A stretch of 64,000 nucleotides of DNA from JAPPLB01 sp965218555 (lineage in GTDB: Bacteria > Acidobacteriota > Terriglobia > Bryobacterales > UBA6623): assembly GCA_965218555.1 (NCBI GenBank), contig OZ244625.1, positions 5,022,001-5,086,000 of the forward strand, in the 5' to 3' direction. Under the pieces are notes generated by a model. That model saw only the letters and a list, made by a program, of their open reading frames with translations. It had not been told where the DNA came from and did not search any database. The position numbers were made by a program, and so were the translations under genes. This document shows, in pieces, positions 27,575-36,240 of the stretch; the stretch's first letter is position 1; each line of letters opens with the position of its first letter.

Positions 27575-27619
27575 TTGACGTCAAAGTTGTGTTGACAGGA
27601 CCAGGTCCGGTTGTATAGA
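27575..27619 (+). promoter_or_regulatory. Candidate promoter and operator of the TonB receptor gene
   Basis: TTGACA (27592-27597) and TATAGA (27614-27619) are spaced by 16 bp, with TG just before the -10. Seven bp upstream of the -35 is a perfect 10-bp palindrome TTGACGTCAA (27575-27584), a plausible operator. The start codon is 27741, giving a leader of about 115 nt. The rest of the 27421-27740 interval shows nothing clear. Confidence 0.5.
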
Positions 27620-27740
27620 CTTTCTGCAGATTTCGGACAATCCGATATCCATGTCACGCCTACGGGGCGTCGATCTGGGGTCGTAGCAGCGATGCCCTCG
27701 ATTGTCTGGCGTGCGTGCCGTCAGCTACAGGGGGATGACC

Positions 27741-30700
27741 ATGAGAGCGAATCGCTGGCTACTGATCACGGTGGCCCTTTTCACAGGGTTCACCGCCTCA
27801 CTCCAAGCCCAGTCAACGCAGGGCTCGATTCTTGGCACCGTCTCGGACGCGACGGGCGCCGTCGTCATCGGGGCCGAGGTCGAGGTGAAAAGCGAGGCCA
27901 CCGGCTTCGTGCGCAACACCACCTCCAACGAACAAGGCTTCTACCTGGTAGATAAGCTTCTGCCGGGACAGGCCTACACGGTCACGGTAACATCGGCCGG
28001 CTTCAAGGCCTTTGTCCGGCCTGGGGTGTTCATCGAAACCAGCGCCGAGATCCGCATCGATGCCACGCTTGAGTTAGGCGCCATCACCGAGCAGGTGACC
28101 GTCACCGAGGCCACACCCGTCATCGAGACGGAAAGCGCGCGCATCGGCACCGTCATCGACCGCATGCAGAACCTGACCATCGCCACTTCGGCGCGCTGCA
28201 GTTACTGCGTGCTGATGACATCGCCGGCGGCGTTCTGGAGCGGCACAGGCTACAGCATGAACGGCTCGCGCGGCGGTCAAGGCGGTTTTCGGGTGGACGG
28301 CGTGGACACGGGCAACCCGGTGGACGGCAACCAGAACAGCGAAATGTGGATGGACATTGAAGCCGTTCAGGACCTACGCATCAGCTCAGTCAACAACTCC
28401 GCCGAATATGCCGAGGTGGCCCAGATGAACCAGACGACCCGCGGCGGTACGAATACTTTCCACGGGATGTACAACGTCTTGTGGGGCCGTGGGGAGCTTT
28501 GGGCTCGGCGGTTCTTTTCCCGAACATCGCCACAAGATAAACAACGCTTTATGTACGGCAATATCGGAGGGCCTATCAAGCGCGACAAGACCTTCTTCTT
28601 CTTTCACTGGGATTACAAGGTGGCGCCTGGACTGCGCAACGTGGTGGCCAATGTTCCTACCGATGCGATGCGCGCGGGGGACTTCTCCGGGCTAGGGACC
28701 ATCAATGATCCTACGACGGGCCAGCCGTTCCTGAACGCCCAGATCCCAGGCAGCCGGTTGAGCTCCAGCGCCGTGCGCTACCAGGATCGTTTCTACCCCC
28801 CGGCGAATGTGGGCGATGGCATCTCTCCCGGTGCAGCCGGCAACTACGATTCGCCCCGGAACCGCATCGACAAAGCCTATGTTACACGCTGGGATCACCG
28901 GATCAGCGACGACCAGACGTTCATGTATCGTTTCTTCCACTACGGCAGCGTGTTCCACCGGCTGGACTCGGGCGAGTTACCGACCTTCGACAACTACATC
29001 CGGGCACGTGACAACTATACGCACGCATTGAGCCACACCTGGACGCTGAACCCGACGACGGTGAACGAGGCTCGAGTGGGCTGGCAGAGGATCAACTGGC
29101 CGAGTGGAAGTCAGGTTTTCGGCGCCGAAGTCATTCAGGACATTGGATTGACCGGCTATGGGCCGCTGGATGAGGAGCTATCGGGAATACCGGCCGTGAG
29201 CATCTCAGGTATCAAATCCATCAGCGTGCGGAATGTTGGCCGGAATATCATGAACGAGTGGGATGTTTCGGACTCGCTCAGTTTCCACCGCGGGGCGCAC
29301 ACGCTAAAGACCGGCTTCAACTACCGGCATGTCTATTTCTCGCGGTTTCCCACTTCGCCGAGCGCGCAATTTGGCCGCTTCAGCTTCAACGGGCAGTTCA
29401 GCGACCAGCCCTATGGCGACTTCCTGTTGGGCGTCCCTCGAACCGGCAGCCGCTCAGCCGCGATCGGACCGTTCTACGGCCGCCGCGAGCAGATCGGTCT
29501 CTACTTCCAGGATGATTGGAAGGTTCGGAACGACCTGACCTTGAACCTCGGCGTGCGGTACGAGTTTGCCCCGCCGTTCTCTGAAGAGAGCGATCGGATT
29601 GCCAACATTGATCCTTCCACGGGCAGCTTGGTCGTGCCCAACGACCGGACGATCGGCGCGTTGCATCCGCTATTCCCGTCCGACATTCCGGTGATCACGG
29701 CATCGACGGCGGGTGTGGAGCAGCGAACGCTGATCAACCGCGACACGAACAATATTGCGCCGCGTATCGGCATGGCCTGGCGCACGAAAGGGAACCTCGT
29801 GATTCGAGGGGGCTACGGGATATATTTCAATCCCATTGCCCGGAAGGGGTTCACCCAGATGACCAGTGCCCCGTTCGCGGCTACCGAAACGTTCGACAAC
29901 AATTTTAAGGACGGGATCCCGCTCTTTGCCTGGCCGCAAGCCTTTCCGGCAGCGGGTGGTGCGAGGCCGATTCCCACCGGCACCTTCAACATGGGCGGCA
30001 CCTCTTTCGGCCTTAACGATGCTTACGTGAACCAGTGGAACTTTACGATCGAAAAGCAGATCGGGGCCAATGGTCTTCGCGCTTCCTACATTGGCAGCAG
30101 CGGCATTCAGCTTCCCTATCGTCGTAACTTGAACCAGCCTCCCGCCAGCGACATCCCGTTCAGCCAGGATCGCAGGCCGTTCCCGTGGTTTCGCAATGTT
30201 ACCTTTGCAGACTCGGGTGGAACCAGCAGCTACAACTCCCTGCAGTTCCAGTTCACACGCCGGATGACCCAGGGCCTTCAGTTCGACTCTCACTACACTT
30301 GGTCGTCAAACATCACCGATACACACGACACAAGCCGTCTCGGGGACCTGATCGAGAACGCCTACAACCGGCGCGCGGAACGGGGCCGGGAAGAGTTCAA
30401 TCCGAGTCATCGTTGGATCACCAGTGCGATCTGGGAATTGCCTTTCGGCAAAGGGCGAGCCTATCTGAGCGATGCCCCAGCGATTGTCCACGGTTTGATA
30501 GGCGGATGGACCGCCAGTGGGCTGATATCCTTGGCGAACGGCGGTTGGTCTACGCCCTACTTCACTGGCGCGGACACCTCCAATACGAACCTCACGAAGG
30601 CGCGTCCGGATCGCATCTGCGATGGCAACCTGCCCAGCAGCGAGCGTACAATTGAACGCTGGTTTGATGTGTCTTGCTTCGTGCGGCCACCGAAGGGGAT

Positions 30701-30992
30701 CGGGCGGTTTGGAGACGCCGGTAACAACCTGATCGAAAACCCAAGCATGGCGATTACCAACCTGCGTGTTTTCAAGTATTTCGACATCACCGAGCGCGTG
30801 AAGATCCGCTACGAGATGCTGTTCGATAATCTTTTCAACCACCCGACCTTCGGGTTCAACACGTTTGAACGTGACAGGGGCATGAATATTATCTCCTCGA
30901 GTGCTGGAAGGATCACTCGAACGTCGCGAACACAGATCGGAAACCAGTCCTCCGAGCGCCGCATCTGGTTCGGACTCCGTGTGGAGTTCTGA
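27741..30992 (+). CDS. Oar-like TonB-dependent outer-membrane receptor
   Basis: About 1083 residues. Signal peptide (RWLLITVALFTGFTASLQAQ), then a carboxypeptidase-regulatory-like (CarboxypepD_reg) domain starting STQGSILGTVSDATGAVV, a plug (NGSRGGQGGFRVDGVDTG, QTTRGGTNTFHGMYN) and a large beta-barrel ending in an aromatic-terminated strand (SERRIWFGLRVEF). This architecture is the abundant Acidobacteria/Myxococcus Oar type; such receptors import or bind large substrates with TonB energy. Start chosen at ATG 27741 with AGGGGG six nt upstream; the frame is open back to 27702. Followed by a TPR protein and an ASPIC/UnbV protein on the same strand, which may be its surface partners. Confidence 0.88.
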   Translation: MRANRWLLITVALFTGFTASLQAQSTQGSILGTVSDATGAVVIGAEVEVKSEATGFVRNTTSNEQGFYLVDKLLPGQAYTVTVTSAGFKAFVRPGVFIETSAEIRIDATLELGAITEQVTVTEATPVIETESARIGTVIDRMQNLTIATSARCSYCVLMTSPAAFWSGTGYSMNGSRGGQGGFRVDGVDTGNPVDGNQNSEMWMDIEAVQDLRISSVNNSAEYAEVAQMNQTTRGGTNTFHGMYNVLWGRGELWARRFFSRTSPQDKQRFMYGNIGGPIKRDKTFFFFHWDYKVAPGLRNVVANVPTDAMRAGDFSGLGTINDPTTGQPFLNAQIPGSRLSSSAVRYQDRFYPPANVGDGISPGAAGNYDSPRNRIDKAYVTRWDHRISDDQTFMYRFFHYGSVFHRLDSGELPTFDNYIRARDNYTHALSHTWTLNPTTVNEARVGWQRINWPSGSQVFGAEVIQDIGLTGYGPLDEELSGIPAVSISGIKSISVRNVGRNIMNEWDVSDSLSFHRGAHTLKTGFNYRHVYFSRFPTSPSAQFGRFSFNGQFSDQPYGDFLLGVPRTGSRSAAIGPFYGRREQIGLYFQDDWKVRNDLTLNLGVRYEFAPPFSEESDRIANIDPSTGSLVVPNDRTIGALHPLFPSDIPVITASTAGVEQRTLINRDTNNIAPRIGMAWRTKGNLVIRGGYGIYFNPIARKGFTQMTSAPFAATETFDNNFKDGIPLFAWPQAFPAAGGARPIPTGTFNMGGTSFGLNDAYVNQWNFTIEKQIGANGLRASYIGSSGIQLPYRRNLNQPPASDIPFSQDRRPFPWFRNVTFADSGGTSSYNSLQFQFTRRMTQGLQFDSHYTWSSNITDTHDTSRLGDLIENAYNRRAERGREEFNPSHRWITSAIWELPFGKGRAYLSDAPAIVHGLIGGWTASGLISLANGGWSTPYFTGADTSNTNLTKARPDRICDGNLPSSERTIERWFDVSCFVRPPKGIGRFGDAGNNLIENPSMAITNLRVFKYFDITERVKIRYEMLFDNLFNHPTFGFNTFERDRGMNIISSSAGRITRTSRTQIGNQSSERRIWFGLRVEF

Positions 30993-31141
30993 TCGCGTTC
31001 ACTTCGAAGACCGGACCTCAAACGAACGCAAAGTTGAGCGCCTGGGTGTTTTGAGTGCACCACACGGGAACGGATGGTGCGATCAGGACGCTCAAAAACG
31101 TCCGTAAGCGGGCGCGGGCGCCTTGACTCAGGCGAACAGCT

Positions 31142-31174
31142 CCCACCAAGCTGGGTTCAACCCATCTGGGTGGG
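31142..31174. other. Strong two-part hairpin between TonB receptor and TPR genes
   Basis: Outer arms CCCACC (31142-31147) and GGTGGG (31169-31174) enclose an inner stem TGGGT (31152-31156)/ACCCA (31160-31164) with a 3-nt loop. No U-tract follows, so it is not a standard terminator; it may stabilise the receptor mRNA or attenuate read-through. Confidence 0.4.
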
Positions 31175-31256
31175 GGCGCAGCAACCATGAGCGTTTTGCT
31201 TGACCCGCTCAGATGCGATGGGCTTTCAACTGTTCAGTAATCCTCAGGAGGGTTGC

Positions 31257-32225
31257 GTGTCTCAGATCCAGGCATCCCCAAGCCTCACAGCGCGACCCGA
31301 CAGTCGCCGCAAGAATCCAACAGCAGTTCGATTACTGCTCGGCTTGATGGCCTGCTTGCTGGTAGCGTCGGTTGGAGGTTCTCAGGGAACCTCGGTTCGG
31401 GCAAACCCTGCTGTGCCCGAAGACCGTAAAGCCCGCCGGGAGCCATCTACTCCGCAGGTCCTGGGAACCGCTCAGAGCGACGACGAGTTCCAGGCCTACC
31501 GCAATCTTTTCGGAGCCTCGACACCGCAGCAGGTAGTGAGCGTTGCGGAAGACTTTCTCAAGACCTACCCGCAGAGCGGTCTGACTCCCTACGCTCACCA
31601 GACTGCCGTCACGGCCTACCGGCAACTGAATGACGTTAAGAAAGTGATCGTTCACGCTGAAGCGGTGCTTGTCGATCTGCCCCGGAACCCAGTGATTCTC
31701 ACGATGCTAGCTCAAGCTTATATAGATGCACATCGGCCGGAAGAAGCGATCGATCGCGCGGAAGCCGCGCTACGCTATGAGGAAGAACTTCCCCTGGCCG
31801 CCGTCGGTGGGCATAAGCAAATCTCGGAACTCAAGGCCGACAACTATGCCACTTTGGGGGCGGCCTATCTCATGTGGCTTCATCAGGGCAAAGATGATTG
31901 GCCGATGGATGTCGGCCTGACGAAAGTCGTTGAGAACCTCGCCGCGGCTGTCAACCTTAACCCCGCCCACGCCGACGCTTCCTACTACCTGGCGTTGGCT
32001 TACTTGTTACAGGGCGATGATGAAAGGAGCCTGCGTTATTATGCCCGCGCGGCTGCTCTGGCAGGCCCAACGGCTGAAAAGGCGAGAACAGACCTGGGTC
32101 GGCTATATAGAAAGTTGGGCAAGGGCGGACCGAGCGGAATCACCAAGCTGATCGCGAGGGCAAGGAAAGACATTCAAACCGAACTCGCACGAATACCGGC
32201 TCATCTGGGCGAGTCTGCACGCTAG
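31257..32225 (+). CDS. Exported TPR-repeat protein
   Basis: 322 residues from GTG 31257, chosen because AGGAGG (31246-31251) lies 5 nt upstream; the frame is open from 31200. A signal anchor follows (VRLLLGLMACLLVASVGGS). TPR helices appear at NPVILTMLAQAYIDAHRPEEAIDRAEAAL, ADNYATLGAAYLM and HADASYYLALAYLLQGDDERSLRYYARAAAL. The protein lies 87 bp before an ASPIC/UnbV protein; the same two modules are fused in the gene at 54918-57263, which supports joint function. TPRs would provide protein-protein contacts, probably in the periplasm or at the outer membrane. Confidence 0.75.
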   Translation: MSQIQASPSLTARPDSRRKNPTAVRLLLGLMACLLVASVGGSQGTSVRANPAVPEDRKARREPSTPQVLGTAQSDDEFQAYRNLFGASTPQQVVSVAEDFLKTYPQSGLTPYAHQTAVTAYRQLNDVKKVIVHAEAVLVDLPRNPVILTMLAQAYIDAHRPEEAIDRAEAALRYEEELPLAAVGGHKQISELKADNYATLGAAYLMWLHQGKDDWPMDVGLTKVVENLAAAVNLNPAHADASYYLALAYLLQGDDERSLRYYARAAALAGPTAEKARTDLGRLYRKLGKGGPSGITKLIARARKDIQTELARIPAHLGESAR

Positions 32226-32312
32226 CCTTCTTCGGGCCATACATTCTTGTACGACACAAAAGGAGAAGGACACCCTTCACTCTTCCCGGAACGAAGAATC
32301 ACATTTTTGTTC

Positions 32313-34088
32313 ATGCCATTCCACAAGATCCCTAAACTCCTCACCACCGTCGTCAGGGAAGGGCCGTTGCGGGGAGTTTTTCGCCGGTCACTTTTTCTCT
32401 ACGTACTCCCATCAATAAGCCTTACTTCTGCTGTTGCCGTCAGCGCCTCTGGAAATGGCCAATTCGTTGATGTAACGAGGAAGTCAAGAATCGATTTCGT
32501 ACACGTCAACGGAGCGTCCGGCCAGAAGTATTTGGTGGAAACAACGGGTTCGGGAGCGGGGTTCCTGGATTATGATAACGACGGCTTTCTCGACATCTTT
32601 CTCGTCAATGGAGGACGGACTCCAGGCTTTTCGTCGTCGGCCAGTACAGACCATGCACTCTACCGGAACAATCGCGATGGAACCTTTACGAACGTCACGA
32701 GCCAAGCCGGCATTCGAGAGAACCAGTGGTTCGGCATGGGCGTGGCTGCCGCCGATTATGACAATGACGGCTTCGTCGACCTCTTCGTGACCCACTTTGC
32801 CGGCCGGGACCTTCTCTATCACAACGACGGTGACGGCGGGTTCACGGAAGTCTCGGAGGCGGCCGGAGTAATGGGGGACGGTAGTTGGAGCTCAAGTGCC
32901 GCGTTCTTTGACTACGATAAGGATGGCCACCTGGACCTGTATGTCGTTAAATACACCGACCACTCCTATCAGCGTAACTACATCTGCCCTATCGGGATCC
33001 CCCCGGAGAAGGCTTATTGCTCCCCGGATGTCTACCAAGGCGTTCCCGATGTCTTGTTCCACAATAACGGCGACGGCAGCTTCAGTGATGTGAGCCAAAC
33101 GGCTGGCATCGCCATCCGGGCGGGAAAGGGTCTGGGCATTGTTACGGGGGACTACGACGGGGACGGTTGGCCGGATATCTATATCGCGAACGACCGCGTA
33201 CGAAACTTTTTGTTTCACAACGACGGGGACGGAACTTTCACCGAATTGGGTCTCGAAGCAGGCGTTGCACTGGATGAACACGGGCAAGCTCAGGCCGGCA
33301 TGGGTACCGATATCGGCGACTACGACCGCGACGGCCTCTTCGACATAGTGGTCTCCAATCTGGATACGGAGTATCTGGCCCTCTACCGGCAGGTAGGCAC
33401 GGGGTCCTTCGAAGACGTCAGTCGAGCCGTGGGTACGATTGTTCCAACGCAGCCGTTCGTGGGCTTTGGCGTCAGGTTCTTAGACTTTGATAATGACGGC
33501 TTGCTCGATCTCTTCCTCGCCAACGGGCATGTCATGGACAACATTCAACTGATTCGTGCGAGTGGAACGTATCGCCAACCCAAGGTGCTGCTTCGAAACA
33601 CAGGACAAACTTTTCGAGACGTCACGTCGCTGCACGGCAAGGCGTTGCTTTCCCCGCAGGTCAGCCGCGGAGTCGCGTTCGCAGACTACGACAACGATGG
33701 CGACGTCGACCTTCTGGTGAACAACTGTGGCGGGCGACCGCAACTGCTTCGCAACGACATTGGCCATCGCAGGGAATGGTTGACCATTGAGCTACGGGGC
33801 ACGCACAGCAATCGGTCCGGCATTGGGGCCCTACTCGAGGTGGTTGTTGGGGGCAAGCGAAGAGTCTTTCAGACGGTTGGGGGAAGTAGCTTTATGGCGG
33901 CAAACGATCCCAGCATCCACATCGGTTTGGACAAGACCAGAGAGATAGATGAGCTGCGAATCCATTGGCCTAGTGGTGTGACAGACCGTTTCGACGATGT
34001 GCGGTCTCGACAGAGGTTGGTGGTTGAGGAAGGGCAGAGCGGCAAGGGCCAAGTAAACAAACCCGTGGAGGATTCACTTCCAGAATGA
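32313..34088 (+). CDS. FG-GAP/ASPIC-UnbV (CRTAC-like) secreted protein
   Basis: About 591 residues with a signal (LFLYVLPSISLTSAVAVSAS). Repeated calcium-loop blades: DYDNDGFLDIFLVN, DYDNDGFVDLFVTH, DYDKDGHLDLYVVK, DYDGDGWPDIYIAND, DYDRDGLFDIVVSN, DFDNDGLLDLFLANG and DYDNDGDVDLLVNN. The C-terminal ASPIC/UnbV domain carries WLTIELRGTHSNRSGIGA, ... VGGSSFMAANDPSIHIGLD ... IHWPSG. The family is extracellular; in acidobacteria it often accompanies TPR proteins and Oar receptors, and its role is unproven. No good ribosome-binding site was found; ATG 32313 is favoured over the upstream TTG 32247. It is the last gene before the tRNA that bounds the island. Confidence 0.82.
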   Translation: MPFHKIPKLLTTVVREGPLRGVFRRSLFLYVLPSISLTSAVAVSASGNGQFVDVTRKSRIDFVHVNGASGQKYLVETTGSGAGFLDYDNDGFLDIFLVNGGRTPGFSSSASTDHALYRNNRDGTFTNVTSQAGIRENQWFGMGVAAADYDNDGFVDLFVTHFAGRDLLYHNDGDGGFTEVSEAAGVMGDGSWSSSAAFFDYDKDGHLDLYVVKYTDHSYQRNYICPIGIPPEKAYCSPDVYQGVPDVLFHNNGDGSFSDVSQTAGIAIRAGKGLGIVTGDYDGDGWPDIYIANDRVRNFLFHNDGDGTFTELGLEAGVALDEHGQAQAGMGTDIGDYDRDGLFDIVVSNLDTEYLALYRQVGTGSFEDVSRAVGTIVPTQPFVGFGVRFLDFDNDGLLDLFLANGHVMDNIQLIRASGTYRQPKVLLRNTGQTFRDVTSLHGKALLSPQVSRGVAFADYDNDGDVDLLVNNCGGRPQLLRNDIGHRREWLTIELRGTHSNRSGIGALLEVVVGGKRRVFQTVGGSSFMAANDPSIHIGLDKTREIDELRIHWPSGVTDRFDDVRSRQRLVVEEGQSGKGQVNKPVEDSLPE

Positions 34089-34214
34089 GAGAGTAGTTTA
34101 GTCTTTCCGTGCGTCCTACGTCGCCGCTCCGAAACCTTCAACTGAGTTTGGGACTAGCGCCAACCGTGGCTGGAAATCGCAAAGCCGCAAAGTGTTGATT
34201 CCATGGGGTGAGAT

Positions 34215-34291
34215 TGGTGGGCGCGCCCAGACTCGAACTGGGGACCTCCTGCGTGTGAAGCAGGCGCTCTAACCAACTGAGCTACGCGCCC
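34215..34291 (-). tRNA. tRNA-Val (anticodon CAC), CCA encoded
   Basis: A 77-nt cloverleaf on the minus strand. The acceptor GGGCGCG pairs with CGCGCCC; the D-arm is GCTC...GAGC; the anticodon stem CCTGC/GCAGG encloses loop TTCACAC (anticodon CAC); the T-arm CCCAG/CTGGG encloses TTCGAGT; discriminator A and an encoded CCA end at 34215. The 3' 45 nt are duplicated at 9075-9119. No second gene is seen in the remaining intergenic DNA of 34089-34614 apart from the ORF remnant at 34451. Confidence 0.96.
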
Positions 34292-34450
34292 TTGGAGTTA
34301 CTTCTTTGATTCTAAACCACTTGCAGATTCTGTTCCGTCAGCGAAACCGCGGGAAAAGGCTCGAACTGTATCAAAACTGTATCACAAGCACAGTTTCGTT
34401 GGCCCGGAGTGTATCAGAACCCTGCTCCTCACTCGCCTAAGGTTCAGGCT

Positions 34451-34614
34451 TCACAGCTCTTCCCGTTTCATCGCGAGAATCATCTGCCAGCACTTCTTGA
34501 TCGCCGAAAAAAACGGGTGCTCCGAGAAAGCCGGCTCGCAAGCAAAAGGCGATTTTCCTGAGAGGTAATTCCAAACCAGTCTCGGGAGTCGGCAGGCGCG
34601 AGAAGAGGCTTCCC
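34451..34614 (-). pseudogene. C-terminal part of a small ORF split by IS21 copy 3
   Basis: Removing the IS and one GGCTTCCC copy joins this piece to 37184-37234 in frame, giving a 68-codon ORF from ATG 37234 (MGSWLDLLDEHEECWEASSR, then ACRLPRLVWNYLSG, PAFSEHPFFSAIKKCWQMIL and AMKREEL). Every codon across both junctions was read. The ATG overlaps the last codons of the upstream DUF1501 gene by 17 bp, a coupled arrangement. Family not recognised. The piece here retains about 52 codons without a start. Confidence 0.5.
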
Positions 34615-34740
34615 TGTAAGCGCCGGAGCGAAAATAGACCACAGGGCGGCCGTTTGAGGCCGCTGGTGGCGGAGCAAAACTAGACCGCCCGCCAGCATTT
34701 CATAAAACATTTTTGGGGTGTTTTGTGTGATGCAGGAGGG

Positions 34741-36240
34741 ATGTACTCTGTGGAGCTGTACGCACGCGTTCGCCGAGCGGTCTTTGTCGAAGGGGTCAGC
34801 GAGAGAGAAGCGGCGCAGCGCTTCGGGCTGGCGCGCGAGACCGTGTGCAAGATGCTGCGCTACGCCGCGCCGCCGGGCTATCGGCGGCAGAAGCCGATTC
34901 GACGCCCGAAGCTCGACGCCTACACGCCGATCATCGACCAGATCCTGGAGACGGACCTAGCGCTGCCGAAGAAGCAACGGCACACGGCGAAACGTATCTT
35001 CGAACGACTCCGAGACGAGCACGACTTCGCGGGCGGCTACACCATCATCAAAGACTACGTGCGGCTGAAGCGGACCTCGCAGCGCGAGATGTTCGTGCCG
35101 CTGACGCATCCGCCGGGGCACGCCCAGGCGGACTTCGGCGAGGCGCAAGTGGAGATCGGCGGGGTGCTGGCGAAGGCGCACTACTTCGTCATCGATCTAC
35201 CCCACAGCGACGAGAGTTACGTGCGGGCATTTCCGGCCGAGACGACGGAAGCTTTCTTGGAGGGGCACGTCGAGGCGTTTCGCTACTGGGGTGGCGTGCC
35301 GCGACGGATTCTCTACGACAACACAACGCTGGCGGTGGCGCGGATCCTAGGCGACGGGACGCGGCAGAAGACGCAGGCGTTCTCGGAGCTGCAGTCGCAC
35401 TACTTGTTCGCAGAGCGTTTTGGGAGGCCGGGCAAGGGAAACGACAAGGGGAAGGTCGAGAACCTTGTGAAGGTCGCCCGACGGAGCTTCTTCGTACCGC
35501 GGCCCCGGTTCCCCAGTTGGGCAGCGTTGAACGTATGGCTGGAAGAGCAGTGCCGCAAGAGGCGAGAGCGCCGGCAACGCGGGCATCGAGAGAAGATCGG
35601 AGAGCGCTTCGAGCGTGATCGACAAGCGCTGTTAGCGCTGCCGGCAGCGGCGTATGAGGCCTGCGAGACACGTCCTGGGAGAGTGACGTCGTTGTCGCTG
35701 GTGCGCTACCACACCAACGACTACTCGGTGCCGACCAAGTACGGACACCGCCAAGTGCTCATCAAGGGCTATGTGGACAAAGTCGTCATCTGCGCCGGCA
35801 GCGAGGAGATCGCACGGCATCGGCGCAGCTATGGGCGTGAGGGGCTGATCTTTCACCCGCTGCACTATCTGGCCCTACTGGAGCGCAAGACCGGAGCACT
35901 CGAGCAAGCAGCGCCGCTGGAAGGCTGGCAGTTGCCCGAGGAGTTTGCTGGACTGCGCCGGCTGCTCGAAGCGCGGCTCGGCAAGGCTGGAGCTCGAGAG
36001 TATGTCCAGGTACTGCGTCTGCTCGAGGACGTTCCGCTCGAAGAAGTCCGTGCTGCCGTAGGGGACGCCTTACGGCTCGGCGCGATCTCTTTCGATGCCG
36101 TCAAGCATCTCGTGCTGTGTCGCATCGAACAGCGCCCACCCCGGCTGGAACTTGAGAATTATCCCCATCTGCCCACGGCGCGGGTGGCGAGGACCGCAGC
36201 GGCGGACTATCTGGCGCTGGTGGACGCGGGAGCCGAGTGA
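34741..36240 (+). CDS. istA: IS21-family transposase IstA (copy 3, R36C)
   Basis: As copies 1 and 2 except for TGC at 34846-34848, which changes the arginine of the HTH recognition segment (ARETVRKML to ARETVCKML). DDE residues intact. The change may weaken end binding; the frame is otherwise complete. Confidence 0.92.
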   Translation: MYSVELYARVRRAVFVEGVSEREAAQRFGLARETVCKMLRYAAPPGYRRQKPIRRPKLDAYTPIIDQILETDLALPKKQRHTAKRIFERLRDEHDFAGGYTIIKDYVRLKRTSQREMFVPLTHPPGHAQADFGEAQVEIGGVLAKAHYFVIDLPHSDESYVRAFPAETTEAFLEGHVEAFRYWGGVPRRILYDNTTLAVARILGDGTRQKTQAFSELQSHYLFAERFGRPGKGNDKGKVENLVKVARRSFFVPRPRFPSWAALNVWLEEQCRKRRERRQRGHREKIGERFERDRQALLALPAAAYEACETRPGRVTSLSLVRYHTNDYSVPTKYGHRQVLIKGYVDKVVICAGSEEIARHRRSYGREGLIFHPLHYLALLERKTGALEQAAPLEGWQLPEEFAGLRRLLEARLGKAGAREYVQVLRLLEDVPLEEVRAAVGDALRLGAISFDAVKHLVLCRIEQRPPRLELENYPHLPTARVARTAAADYLALVDAGAE

